From positions 62,001 through 126,000 of the forward strand of contig NC_018479.1 of the NCBI RefSeq assembly GCF_000277815.2: a stretch of DNA of 64,000 nt. The letters run 5' to 3'. This DNA comes from Encephalitozoon hellem ATCC 50504 (lineage: Eukaryota > Microsporidia > Unikaryonidae). The notes below the pieces were generated by a model that saw nothing but the letters and a program-made list of their open reading frames with translations, ran no database searches and was not told the origin of the DNA. Below, one piece after another: positions 1 through 10,500 of this stretch (position 1 is its first letter; each line of letters begins with the position of its first letter). A program made the translations under genes and the position numbers.

Positions 1-402
1 CTTATATTCTCTTACTTTTCTTTTCCTTGACGATTTGTGCGACGTCATGCCATAAATTCTTCTTATCTCATCAATCAGGGCCATTTGCTCCTCCAGCATT
101 CCCAGCATTCCATATTTAGCATCAAGCACTAAGAAGCTGTCTACAACGTCTTCATACCTGTCCCTTGTTCTGGCACATCCCTCGCGAAGTTCAAACCTAG
201 TCTTCCAGAACCTACTTATCTGGTGATCGGCAGACAGCTTTCCTTCTAGATCTGCCCCTTCAAAAGAAGGAAAGTACATGTATAAGCTGTCTACTTCCTG
301 CAAGCACAAATATCTTGCAGCCATATTTTCTGTCTCCTTATCCTTGCCTTCCAAAAGCTTTGAGACGCTTTCAGCAAACGAAGAGACACGTTCTTCCTCC
401 AT
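1..402 (-). CDS. Hypothetical protein, 3' end cut by window
   Basis: A minus-strand frame starts at an ATG at 402-400 and stays open for 134 codons to the window edge, so its C-terminus lies outside. The start is preceded by ACCCAAA, a CCC-type start signal as at most genes here. The visible part is helical, charged and rich in Glu, Lys, Arg and Leu, ending in a basic Ser-Arg-Lys stretch (KSSRKRK); no membrane segment or known motif is visible. It is transcribed divergently from RFA1 across a 137-bp spacer. I do not recognise the family. The clean open frame, the CCC signal and the spacing support a real gene. Confidence 0.7.
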   Translation of the reverse strand, partial: MEEERVSSFAESVSKLLEGKDKETENMAARYLCLQEVDSLYMYFPSFEGADLEGKLSADHQISRFWKTRFELREGCARTRDRYEDVVDSFLVLDAKYGMLGMLEEQMALIDEIRRIYGMTSHKSSRKRKVREYK

Positions 403-539
403 TTTGGGTCTGAAAGTGTTGCAACGCCGTTCTCTCATTGCTTTGTATTTCCAGAGTGTTTTGGTACCTTTAGTATATATCAGTATCTGAAACAATATCC
501 GTTGGGTACGACTATTTCAATTATTGGCCTAAGTCCCCC

Positions 540-2258
540 ATGAAACTTGAGCCGGGAACAGTCGAAGCTCTTTACAACAGCCAGACCAGCAATCCGCTGT
601 ACAAGAGTCCAATCCTCCAGATCACATCTCTAGGAAAGTTATCTGTCGCTATTGGAGATAAGCAAAGATATCGAGTCAATCTGTCTGACGGTGTGAACTA
701 CATGAAGGGGATTTTCTCCAGTGAGCTCACACCTCACTTTGAGAAGGGGCTTGTGAGTAAATATAGCCTGATCAGGCCTGGAAGATTCAGCGTAAGGTCA
801 AAAGACGGCAGTGTATACATATACATCCAGGAGATTCAGGAGTATGAGGACTGTAATGTCGAGATAGGAAAGCCCGTAAACATAAGCACCGGCAATGCGT
901 CTTTCAGCGACAACCAACCCAGCCCCGGGAATCTAAAACGAGTAGAAGTAAATCAGCAGCATTGGAAGCAGGCTGATGAGGAAGATAAAAAAAGAGTAAA
1001 GAGGGATTCCAATTGCGATGGGGAATTTACAGCAATAAACATGCTGAATCCGTTCCACAACAAGTGGGTTATAAAGGGAAGGGTAGTGGTGAAGGGCGAT
1101 ATAAGAAGATTCACTAACCAGAAAGGCGAAGGAAAAGTATTCAACTTTGAGCTTTCAGATGGGACTGCGCAAGTGAAGATAATATGCTTTTCTGATTGTG
1201 TTGATATATTTTTTCCGATAGTGGAGGTTGGGAAAGTGTACACTGTCACAAAGGGGACAGTAAAGATGGCAAACAAGCAGTACTCCACAAACCCGTTTGA
1301 TTATGAAATAATTTTGGACAAGAATTCTGAGGTTAGGTGTGCAGCCGATGATGGATCGCCTCGATACTTTTTCAATTTTACTAAAATCTCTGATATATCG
1401 CTTGGAAGTGCCTACTGCGATGTAATTGGAGTTGTTAAGGAAGCATATGGCCCTTCGACCGTGATGGTCAGAAGCACGCAAAACGAGCTTCTTAAGAGAG
1501 ATGTTGTTCTTGTTGATGAAAGCGGGAGTGTAAGATTAACCCTGTGGGGGCAGAAGGCTGAGATCGATATCGAGGAGGGGGTAGTTATTGGGCTGAAGTC
1601 TATCAAGGTCAGCGAATTTAATGGGATCTCGATATCAACCACAGGAGGGTCGCAGGTTGTGGTAAATCCCGATATTTCTGAAGCACACGAGCTTGCTGGA
1701 TGGTATCAGTCGATTGGAAAGAACATGCAGGTGACTCTCCCGCGAAAAGAAGAAAAAAGGAGGCTAGTACAGGAAGTCAAGGAAAATGAGCTGGCCTATT
1801 CGACCATCCAAGGGACTGTAATGTTCTTAAAGGAAGATGCTCTATGGTATGCGTCATGCAAAGGCGAGGGATGCAATAAGAAGGTCATGATAGAGGAGGG
1901 TGGAAACTACAGGTGCGAGAGATGCAACATGACATACGAGGATTGTAACTACAGGTACATGGTCACAATGCATCTTGGAGACTTTACTGGGCAGATATGG
2001 GTGAGTCTCTTTGACGAGGCTGCAACGGGATTCTTCGGAATATCTGCTAAGGAGATGAAAGAGATGAGCGAGGAGTCTCCTGCTGAGCTACAGGCACTAA
2101 TTAGGAGGATGTGCTTCAGAGAATGTTTGTTCAGAATCAAGTCGAAGCAGGATAACTATAACGATGAGCTTAGAATGAGGTACAGTGGATTGAGCGTGAG
2201 TGCCTTGGATATTTTGAAGGAGTCAAAGAGGCTTCTCGATGTGATTGAGAAGGCATAG
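540..2258 (+). CDS. RFA1: Replication protein A large subunit (RPA70)
   Basis: 572 aa, near the usual 600-620 aa. This is the main single-stranded-DNA-binding subunit of the RPA heterotrimer in replication, repair and recombination. The N-terminal OB fold (DBD-F) covers about residues 1-110, followed by a polar linker. Central OB folds (DBD-A and -B) span about 165-410; the MLNPFHNKWVIKGRV stretch is the typical start of DBD-A. The C-terminal OB fold carries a Cys4 zinc ribbon at about 440-465 (CKGEGC ... CERC), the trimerisation DBD-C. The ATG directly follows CCCCC (535-539). The family call is firm from the zinc ribbon and domain order. Confidence 0.93.
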   Translation: MKLEPGTVEALYNSQTSNPLYKSPILQITSLGKLSVAIGDKQRYRVNLSDGVNYMKGIFSSELTPHFEKGLVSKYSLIRPGRFSVRSKDGSVYIYIQEIQEYEDCNVEIGKPVNISTGNASFSDNQPSPGNLKRVEVNQQHWKQADEEDKKRVKRDSNCDGEFTAINMLNPFHNKWVIKGRVVVKGDIRRFTNQKGEGKVFNFELSDGTAQVKIICFSDCVDIFFPIVEVGKVYTVTKGTVKMANKQYSTNPFDYEIILDKNSEVRCAADDGSPRYFFNFTKISDISLGSAYCDVIGVVKEAYGPSTVMVRSTQNELLKRDVVLVDESGSVRLTLWGQKAEIDIEEGVVIGLKSIKVSEFNGISISTTGGSQVVVNPDISEAHELAGWYQSIGKNMQVTLPRKEEKRRLVQEVKENELAYSTIQGTVMFLKEDALWYASCKGEGCNKKVMIEEGGNYRCERCNMTYEDCNYRYMVTMHLGDFTGQIWVSLFDEAATGFFGISAKEMKEMSEESPAELQALIRRMCFRECLFRIKSKQDNYNDELRMRYSGLSVSALDILKESKRLLDVIEKA

Positions 2259-2318
2259 TATGAAAATAAAATCATGTTGGAGCTCAAACATATTTTAGTC
2301 TGTGTATAGCTGTCCCAT

Positions 2319-2822
2319 ATGCAATACAAAGGCATCAATAGAATGACAAGAGAAAAGATACTTAGCTCGGAGGAGTTCAAGAGCATGAGATCGTTTACAG
2401 AATCAGATGTGGTTGAGAGTATCTGCACCTTGGATTCCATAGGAGGTCTGGTCAGGGGTGTGCCCCACAGATTTCTATGTCTTGTCCAGAAAATGGGCGC
2501 AATTTCCATGAAGGAGGAGGCTATTGCCATAAGTCTAGAGAATCTAAGGCCTACTGAACCCAGGATTGAGGATTCTTCGATGAAGAAGTTTCGTGGCAAT
2601 GTCTGTCTCATAGCAGCCTCTCTCTTGTACCTGAGGCTTTCCAAGAGGTTTGACGATTACAGGTCTCTGACGAAATCATTTCTTATGGACTTCAGAAAGA
2701 TACCTGTCATTGACAGCCAGAACAATAGGACATTCATGTATCTTGATGTCCTTGCTGACGATTTGCTCAACAAAAATAGGATATTCAATGTTCATCTAGG
2801 CGGGGCCAACAGAACTTCCTGA
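2319..2822 (+). CDS. PRP38: Pre-mRNA splicing factor PRP38
   Basis: 167 aa, essentially only the conserved PRP38 domain; the RS-rich tail of animal homologues is absent. PRP38 belongs to the U4/U6.U5 tri-snRNP/B complex and is needed for spliceosome activation. Visible hallmarks are IGGLVRGVPHRFLCLVQKM near residues 41-60 (family pattern IGG...PTPFLCL..KML), a second helical block with LLYLRL near 100, and the closing DFRKIP ... LDVLADDLL block. The start at 2319 follows TGTCCCAT; an in-frame ATG also occurs 24 nt downstream. Its presence fits the three introns seen in this window. It ends 60 bp from the convergent importin gene. Confidence 0.85.
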   Translation: MQYKGINRMTREKILSSEEFKSMRSFTESDVVESICTLDSIGGLVRGVPHRFLCLVQKMGAISMKEEAIAISLENLRPTEPRIEDSSMKKFRGNVCLIAASLLYLRLSKRFDDYRSLTKSFLMDFRKIPVIDSQNNRTFMYLDVLADDLLNKNRIFNVHLGGANRTS

Positions 2823-2882
2823 GTGATTCTCTTTAAGTTTTTATTGCGTCGATGCAGTTGGAGTAGGTGGTTTAATATGGCT

Positions 2883-5702
2883 TCATATTTTCTGGACAAC
2901 TCTCTCTCCATTGAGGACAGTAGAGATGGACTCTTTCTGGTGGTTGGTCATTGCAGAAATAATTTTCTCTCCATAGGACCCAGCTACAGGGGAAGAGAGT
3001 ATGGAAGAGATGTACCCAAATGGCTCGAAGTGGTCCAGGGCCGACTCAAAGTAAATATCCTCTTCTAAGATATCCATGGTATCAAGATCATCGCTTGCAT
3101 CAAGATAATCTTCTTCTTCTGAATCTACCGAAGACATGGCAGCGTCTTCGTTTTCCTTCATCTGATTTCTGAGCTTTATAGCTGCAGGGAGTGTGGTGAT
3201 TGTTGACACAAGAACCTTGTTGAGGTTGTGGATGTCGAGCTCCGGAAGAGTTCCGTCCTGAAGTCTGCAAATCGTGCCCACGAACAGGGTGCATATCTTC
3301 TTGTCATGAACCCTCTTGAACCTGCTTTTCTGCTCAAAGAATTTTTCAAAGAACGTTTGGAAGTACTTCTGCATTCTAAGAATTTGGATGGTTTCACTTG
3401 GCCTCAGAATAAAACAATTCATTACAACTTCAAGTGCATATACCATTGCTGCGCTACTCTCGTCAATACTGTCGCTAGACATTGCAACAGAAATGAAGAA
3501 AGACAACCTTGAAGGGTCCTTGCAAAGAACTTCGTTTCCTATGTTCAAAATTATCGATTCGATAATTCGGCATCCACTTATAAACTCCTCGTCAGAAAGA
3601 TTCTCCTCGTTGCATAAACAGAAGTTTGAAATTAAAGAGTAGATGCTTCCCAGTATGTTTGAATCAATAATGCTTGTTTTTCCATATGTTATGAAGTTGT
3701 CAATCAGGTTAGCCACTTCTTCGGAATATATTCCTACCTCGTCTGCAGGGAGATTCAATATCATCTGCAGAAGGCCCCACATGGATCCTTCTATCTCCTT
3801 GATCATGAAGACATAGGCATTGAGTATGTCCAGGGCCTCGTGGTAGAAGTCTGATTTTTCCTCCTTTAGAATGAAGGACAGTACATCATATGAGTTCATG
3901 TATGAATGTCTAAGTGTGGGTGATCTTTGATTGAGCGATAGAACAAGATTCTCCATGCTTCTAAGGAAGCCTGAAACGACCAACAGCTTGTTTTCCCCCT
4001 CATCGCTTTCATTCATCAGATGCGACAGGGTGATTCTTGATATTGAGCGGACAAGTTCCGGTGCATACTTCGATATTTCGTCAGGATAGTATCCGATAAT
4101 CGAGTCGAGCAATATTGTAAGAGACTCAAAGTCATATATGTTTGAGAGGCTTAGTATGGACTCTACTGTTTCTGGGATCAGCTCCTTGAATTTCTCAGAG
4201 GCCATTTCGTTAAACAAGAAGAATGACATGGCAAGAGTGCCTTCCACCTTGAGCACCTTGTGATCAGACTTCATAAGTTTGTGTACACTGTCCAATGCCT
4301 CGAATACTATGGTGTTGATGGGAAGGTCCTCTTGTATTTCCGACAGGAAGTAGCAGGCCTGAGACTTTAGGGCCAGCGAGTTTCCACAGAGGGAGGGAAT
4401 CACATGGTTCACCATAACATACACAACCACGCTCCTAGCCTTCCTCAGCAGTGTCGACTTTATCTTTGCTAACAGGAAGAGAGATCCATATGCTAACCTT
4501 ATATTGTCAGGCGTCGGGCTTTCTTTGCACTTCCCGAGAACAGAGACAAGGTAGTTAATGATACCCTGGAAGGTCTCTTCCTTCTGCTTGACCTTCGATA
4601 TGATATCGCAAAACAGTATACTAAGGCTGTTTCTTAGGTCATTTCCAAAGAAGCTGTATTTCTCCCTCAAGTATTTATCGGGATCGTTCTCAATGTCGTC
4701 CTCTTCCGAATCAGACAGAGAGTACACTGGCAGAATGTATCCAGAAATAAGATAAAACAGATCAGGCTCCATGTAACGAAAAAACTCTGAGTTCGATGTT
4801 AGAAGTACAAAAAAGTCTATGGCATACAGCTCAATGTCCGTGGTCTCCTCCGATCTTTCTTGGATGATCTTGATGAATGTTGTGTATATCATCTGGAATC
4901 TGTTGATGTCGGTAATGTACTCGGTGAGTTCGTTGTTTTTGTAGAATCTCTTGATTCCCTTGCTGCAGGCCTTGTACATAAAGTATGCTGCCCATTTTCT
5001 GCTTTCAAGTAGATTCTCATCAGTACCTCTCAGATTCAAAATCCGGAGCGACAAGTTGAATGCATATGAAAAAGTGCCTATTGCGGAAAGGAAGTCGGGA
5101 ATCGAGTAGTAACAGTAGGATTTCGCTAGCACAACCATCCCAATCTTAACCATCCCATAGTTCCCCGCCTCTAGAAACTCGTACACCTTCTCAAGGACAT
5201 CCTTTCCTGCAGTATTGTACATCAACCCCAGAACTTGTTCAAGATTATACTTTATCTTCTCTGCATCGAATATCTTCTCGTACATATTCAACGCAGTAAA
5301 AACGCTGTTTGTGTCAGCGCTTTTCATAAGCTCGGACGCCTTCTGGAATAGCCCATTCAACTCATTCAACTTCTCCGTATTGAAGATATGCACAATAATT
5401 GCATCGTATGCCACTCTTGTTATCTCGTCTCCATACAAAAACAAATCCAGTATGTTTTCTATAAGATATTTCCGAACTTCAGAATACGTGCTGTCCTTCC
5501 ATTGCTTGATTATTGCATTCTTGAAGTAGATCGTTGCTATTCTCTTCAGTATGGCATCAGAATCTTTCATGCATGTGTGCGGAAGAGACATCACAAACTC
5601 CGGATCCCTCTCTAAATTCATCAGCATAGACTCCGCCGCATTTCTCTTTCCAAGATCAATATCAATCGTCTGCAGAAATATTTGGCGTGTTTCTTCTCTC
5701 AT
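2883..5702 (-). CDS. Importin-beta family karyopherin (importin-7/8, Nmd5/Sxm1 type)
   Basis: 939 aa from the ATG at 5702. A HEAT-repeat nuclear transport receptor. The N-terminus (MREETRQIFLQTI, then AAESMLMNLE and YFKNAIIKQW) matches an importin-beta N-terminal Ran-binding domain. The rest is helical repeats, with an acidic C-terminal stretch (SEEEDYLDASDDLD, about 880-895) followed by a hydrophobic end, as in Nmd5, Sxm1 and importin-7. An in-frame ATG at 5759 and a TTG-only extension to 5828 exist, but homology starts at 5702 and TGCCCTC immediately precedes that ATG. The family is clear; which importin-7/8 paralogue it equals cannot be told by eye. Likely cargoes are ribosomal proteins or histones by family analogy. 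Confidence 0.8.
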   Translation of the reverse strand: MREETRQIFLQTIDIDLGKRNAAESMLMNLERDPEFVMSLPHTCMKDSDAILKRIATIYFKNAIIKQWKDSTYSEVRKYLIENILDLFLYGDEITRVAYDAIIVHIFNTEKLNELNGLFQKASELMKSADTNSVFTALNMYEKIFDAEKIKYNLEQVLGLMYNTAGKDVLEKVYEFLEAGNYGMVKIGMVVLAKSYCYYSIPDFLSAIGTFSYAFNLSLRILNLRGTDENLLESRKWAAYFMYKACSKGIKRFYKNNELTEYITDINRFQMIYTTFIKIIQERSEETTDIELYAIDFFVLLTSNSEFFRYMEPDLFYLISGYILPVYSLSDSEEDDIENDPDKYLREKYSFFGNDLRNSLSILFCDIISKVKQKEETFQGIINYLVSVLGKCKESPTPDNIRLAYGSLFLLAKIKSTLLRKARSVVVYVMVNHVIPSLCGNSLALKSQACYFLSEIQEDLPINTIVFEALDSVHKLMKSDHKVLKVEGTLAMSFFLFNEMASEKFKELIPETVESILSLSNIYDFESLTILLDSIIGYYPDEISKYAPELVRSISRITLSHLMNESDEGENKLLVVSGFLRSMENLVLSLNQRSPTLRHSYMNSYDVLSFILKEEKSDFYHEALDILNAYVFMIKEIEGSMWGLLQMILNLPADEVGIYSEEVANLIDNFITYGKTSIIDSNILGSIYSLISNFCLCNEENLSDEEFISGCRIIESIILNIGNEVLCKDPSRLSFFISVAMSSDSIDESSAAMVYALEVVMNCFILRPSETIQILRMQKYFQTFFEKFFEQKSRFKRVHDKKICTLFVGTICRLQDGTLPELDIHNLNKVLVSTITTLPAAIKLRNQMKENEDAAMSSVDSEEEDYLDASDDLDTMDILEEDIYFESALDHFEPFGYISSILSSPVAGSYGEKIISAMTNHQKESISTVLNGERVVQKI

Positions 5703-5793
5703 GAGGGCATCCCAGATATTTTTTGAAAAATTTTTGGAATCTCTCTTCCCAGTCTCCATACAAAAAGAAGATTCACAGCTATTCGAAATATCT

Positions 5794-7329
5794 TTATTGA
5801 CTCTTCTCAGCCATGATGGTCGAATCAATCATGATAATCGAGGCTGCTCCGTCGAGGGACGCCTTGATCATATTCTTCTTGACCTCAAGGGGCTCGTATA
5901 TACCAAGATCCCTCATGTCTTGGACTCCTCCAATGCTGACTCCTTGATAGGCAGATCCATTGGCATGTCTTTTTCGGAGGTCCTGAATTACGCTGATGGT
6001 GTCAAACCCAAAGTTCCTGGCCAAAAGGAGAGGAATCTTCTCAAACGCCTGTCCCACGGCCTTTGCAACAAACACCTTCTTGTTTCCATATTCCATCGAC
6101 TTCTCTCTAACGGCTTTGGATAGTTCCATTTCAACAGATCCTCCCCCACAAACAGCCTTTCTAGTCTTTAGGGCAGTCCTGACAACACATATTGCATCGT
6201 GGACAGCCCTTTCAATCTCCTCAAGAACCTCTTGCCCAGGCCCCCGAAGTATTATGGTGCATGCCTGCATCCCTCCCCCTTCAAAATAGTTGTATCTGAG
6301 CTTTCCCAGCTGTCTTTCCTCAAAGAGCTCACACGACCCCAGACTGCCTTCCAAGTAATCCGTAGATCCAAGTATTCTTCCTCCACACGATCCAACCACC
6401 CTGCTGAGATCATCCTTCGAAACTCTTCCTGCACAGAATATTCCATGCCTTGCAAAGTATTGTGTAGCATAGTCCCCTATAGATAGCGAGCTCAAAACCA
6501 CATTCGCCCCACTGTCTATTATCTCATCTAGCTTCCGCCTGATAATAGCCCATTCTGCGTCAACAACCTTTTGATATTCCTCAACACCGCCAACCCTTAT
6601 CTCTGCATTATCACGCTCACTTTTCCACTCAAGTTCCACATTCAAACACACAATCTTTGGGTTTTCAATTCTTTTTGGCTGTTGCTCATATCCTGCATAA
6701 GTAAAGCACTTCTCAAATGCAATACCGTTCACAGCAATCGAATCCCCTATGCTTCCTCCTTGCACCTTCTTTATTCCAATAGACTCCATGTTATCTGTCT
6801 TTGCCTGCCTTACTGTATCAACTATCATCCGTGAAAAGTACTTCTTTTCATGCCTGATATTCTTGGAGGTAACACAAGTCTCAGCCATCTTGTAAAGCAT
6901 TTCGTCATCAACCTCCATACTTATTTTCTCCACATGCCCAATACACACCGCCCTAAGCTCAGAAAGACACTCTCTGATGGATTCAAGATCAAAATTGTCC
7001 TTGATAAGCGACTTCAGACAGCTTAATATCTCTGCAGTTAGAACCACAACACTGGTCGTCCCGTCCCCAACCTCGCTGTCCTGCGACTCAGACAGCCCAA
7101 CTAGAAGCTTCCCTACAGGATGCTTTACTTTCATGTGTTTGAGTATCGTTGCCCCGTCATTCGTTACCACAATTTCCTTCCCTGCGAACAGTTTGTCCAT
7201 CCCATAGGGCCCTAGCGTGCTTTCCAGGAACTCGGCTATCTTAGTGCACACGTCTATGTTCGATACCACCTGAAGCTTTCCCTCCCGAGGATCCGCTATC
7301 TTCTCTGTCTGTACAAAAAGCTGGTTCAT
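5794..7329 (-). CDS. CCT7: Chaperonin CCT subunit eta
   Basis: 511 aa. One of the eight paralogous subunits of the cytosolic TRiC/CCT ring that folds actin, tubulin and other proteins. Group II chaperonin signatures are present: TLGPYGMDKL, the ATPase loop GDGTTS near residue 90, the NDGATILK block near 60, and a C-terminal AGGG-equivalent (CGGGSVEMELSK near 390). Subunit eta is indicated by the apical-domain tracts IGIKKVQGGS, DNAEIRV and QYFARHGIFCAGRV. The frame extends to 7386 only from a TTG; the ATG at 7329 has AGGCCCAGAT directly upstream and matches the family N-terminus. Confidence in the paralogue is high. Confidence 0.92.
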   Translation of the reverse strand: MNQLFVQTEKIADPREGKLQVVSNIDVCTKIAEFLESTLGPYGMDKLFAGKEIVVTNDGATILKHMKVKHPVGKLLVGLSESQDSEVGDGTTSVVVLTAEILSCLKSLIKDNFDLESIRECLSELRAVCIGHVEKISMEVDDEMLYKMAETCVTSKNIRHEKKYFSRMIVDTVRQAKTDNMESIGIKKVQGGSIGDSIAVNGIAFEKCFTYAGYEQQPKRIENPKIVCLNVELEWKSERDNAEIRVGGVEEYQKVVDAEWAIIRRKLDEIIDSGANVVLSSLSIGDYATQYFARHGIFCAGRVSKDDLSRVVGSCGGRILGSTDYLEGSLGSCELFEERQLGKLRYNYFEGGGMQACTIILRGPGQEVLEEIERAVHDAICVVRTALKTRKAVCGGGSVEMELSKAVREKSMEYGNKKVFVAKAVGQAFEKIPLLLARNFGFDTISVIQDLRKRHANGSAYQGVSIGGVQDMRDLGIYEPLEVKKNMIKASLDGAASIIMIDSTIMAEKSQ

Positions 7330-7386
7330 ATCTGGGCCTAAAATTTTTATGCTCGATAAAGGTTCAGAAGAAAAGTACCTCACCAA

Positions 7387-7500
7387 CTACGAGCCCAGGA
7401 CATATCCTAAAAGAGCTAGGAAAGAAACGTGTGAGCAGATCTCTCTCATAGCACCTAGAAGACGCGGCTCTCTTTTCAGAATCGATCTCCCAAAAGTCAT
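7387..7500 (-). CDS. Candidate 37-aa membrane microprotein
   Basis: A short frame in the 259-bp gap between the dynein stop (7589) and the CCT7 ATG (7329), same strand as both. From the ATG at 7500 it encodes 37 residues: a basic start (GRSILKREPR) followed by a hydrophobic, membrane-like end (HVSFLALLGYVLGS). CTCCC lies 11 nt before this ATG, as at real genes here; an in-frame ATG at 7548 would give 53 aa. The gap is large for this genome, which favours something functional. No family is recognised; small tail-anchored subunits of translocases would look like this, but that is speculation. It could also be chance. Confidence 0.35.
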   Translation of the reverse strand: MTFGRSILKREPRLLGAMREICSHVSFLALLGYVLGS

Positions 7501-7588
7501 GGAGGAAAGGGAGTACTTTACATTTTCCAGATTTCTCAATAGATTCATCAGGTGAGACTTTCTATACAAAGTGCTTTTATTTACAGGT

Positions 7589-10500
7589 TCACATATCGAT
7601 TCTGCTGCCATATACAATGGTCTTCAGATATTCTCTATCGCAATATCTCATATTCTCAGTGCAGAGAAGCAGATCCTTCAGCCCAAACTGGCTACTCCTA
7701 CTTGCCATTTCCATATGGAACCTTACCAGCTCAGAATCTCCTTCGGAAATTAGAGCAAGGTCAGCTGCCTCCCGAGCCACGCATCTTTTACAGTAAACAA
7801 CCTTGGTGTCCTCCATCAGAGAGTGCTTCTTACCCTCCTCAATCGTAAGTATTAGCCTGCTGTTCCCTGTCTTCTTAATATTCCTTAGGAAGTGGATATT
7901 TTTGATTAGATAGGTTCTGCTTTCTTGGGACTTCTCAGATAGCATCTCGCGGATCTTCTCATTATTTTCCTTAGGTCCAGCCGATATCACAGAAGTTATC
8001 TCTATCTTCTCTTCAATCATATGTATTGCATCGTCACAGGCAATTACAAGTGTATAGTCGAATGGGTATCTGGCTATTTCGCACAGGATGTCTGCATATC
8101 CACTTTTAGTGTCTGGAAGCGAATTCGAGTAGAACAAGTCTACATCGCTTGAAATCATGTCTTTTAAAAGGCCTATGTCTGTGTCCATTATACTGCTCCA
8201 CATATCCTTAGTGCTATCATTACATGTCTTGCCATACAAAATCGGGAACAACACATTCTCCACATATTCCTTGTAGATCCTAAAAGAAAGATGCACTCCA
8301 TATATATCAAAGAAGACCTTACTTTTCTTATTAAACACCGTGTTGAGAAATTCATAGATCTCCCTTTTCCTTGCATGCCGCCTGTCAATGCTTCTTTCTT
8401 CCTCTAGCGCCTTCTTATGCCTGCATATCTCATCAAGTGGTGCATGCCCAACTATCAATTCAAGAAGCCTCTCCTCAGACCTTTCTAGACTCCTAGATTC
8501 CTCAGCCTCAAACTTCTCTGTAAACTCGCAGTTGAATGTGTACTCCTTGTAAAAGTTTGTTCCTGAATTTGACACTAGTATGATCGAGTATGCAGCACTG
8601 TCCATCTGCTGCTTTAAGGCTCTATATACGTCCTTATCAAACCGGTCGCATCCGTAAACAATAACATCATTTCCATAATAGTTGCAATTTGACAGAATCT
8701 GTTGGTAGTTCTTATCTTCGAGACTTGTGCAAATAAACCTTCTTGCCTTAAGAAGCTCAGAGACATTGCCTCCATGGGCAAAGCCGTTCTTGTTGTGACG
8801 AAGAACCCAGTCTGTGCTCGTAAGCATATGTCTTATAGGGCACATGTACTTCATTCTCTTCCACTTTTCAATCTCGTCAGATAGTTCCTCTATAATCCTA
8901 CTGACGAGAGAAGCCTTTTCGTCAGCAGTTGATATTTCTATTTTTATGGACTCAAGCCTGAGCACAGATGCATTATACTCGTTCTTCATGTCCTCGATTC
9001 TGCCCTCAATGTCACTAAGCTTCTTTTCTTCTTCCTCAATCTTCTCTCTGTTTCTCAAGATGCTACCACCAAGCACTGCTATCTCCTCCTCCATCGGCAA
9101 TATCTCCTCCACAATCTTGGCATATTTGCACCTTGCTATCACCCACATAAAAAGAGACCCACAAGCCTTGCTTGCATTCTGTGCTTTCTCGTAAGTAAAC
9201 AGCGGATCAGATATCAGCTCTTCGAGGGCACTGGGAATGGCAGTGCTTCTGCAGTTCAGAACCTTCGAGACAAAGTCTTCTCTCTTCATAAACTGGATCA
9301 GTCGCCTCCATTCAATCCTTTCTGCGTTTCCCTTGGCCGCTCCTTCCACCAACCAGAACACCGCCTCAATAGTATTTCTGATTATTTCAGGAGGATTTAT
9401 CATCACCTTTATCTCAGACAGACTGCTTTTAGGAAGCTCCTCAATGCTTCTCCTTGACTCTTCCAGCAGTGCTTTGGCTATCTCTAGCCTTTTATCTATC
9501 ATCTCTTGCTTCTTCTGGTTTATCTTCAGTGCTTCTTCCATTTCTTTTTTCCTATTTCCAACAACATTCTTCTCATCTTCTAATTGTTTCTGAGAGCTAA
9601 TGATCTTCTCAAGCTGCTTGTCCAGCTTCAAGTCAAGCTCCTCCAGATCCTTCTTCTTCCGAGATGACTCAGATCCCAATGCCCATGCCTCTTTTCTGAA
9701 CTCTTCAATCTTTCCTAATCCTCCAATCAGAAACTCCTTCCTTTTAGCTTCCTTTTCTCGGAGCACCTTGCAAATCCGGACAAAGCTCTCTACAAATCCA
9801 ATAGACTTGCAGAAAAAGCTTGTTGTTATAACATTCGGGTGAAGACACGAAGGGGGATGCCCGTCTTCCTCAACATTCATTATCAAAGGAGATGTCTCAA
9901 TCAATGCTCCAATGCTTTCAGAATCAATGCAGATCCCAACCTCAGGAACAAGACATCTTCTCCATACATCTTCCAGAGATATGTTCTCATTGGCAACCAT
10001 ATTATAAACTTTGAGTAGGTCTACAGAATAATAGGTAGCCCTTGCCAACTTAAACACCATGCACCGGCTAAGTATACTTCTTCCAAGAGAATGTCCATTT
10101 TCTACGAGGAATGCTGTTTGCCCATCAATCTTCTTTTCATCCGAGCTCCCAACTACTTTTACGTTTATCTTCATCCGCCTCATACATTCTTTTATCACCC
10201 AGTGCTTTCCAGACATCTTAGGTCCTTCAATCACAACGTTGTATCCTCTATGAAGAATCGACCCTATATATGAGACATCACTACTCTCCCCAGCCTTCCT
10301 AAACTTCCCTGTCTCAAGATCAAACTCAATCTCATCAACCTTTCTTCCAAATATCCTCTGTATCTCATCCCGTAGGCGCACACACTCTCCAAAGTAAATC
10401 TTCGATTCAAAGTACATTAGGCTCGCAATGTCTTCTTCTCCAATGCACAAGTCTCTTAATGTCCTAATGAACCCTATAGCCTTCCCGAGAGAGACCCCAA

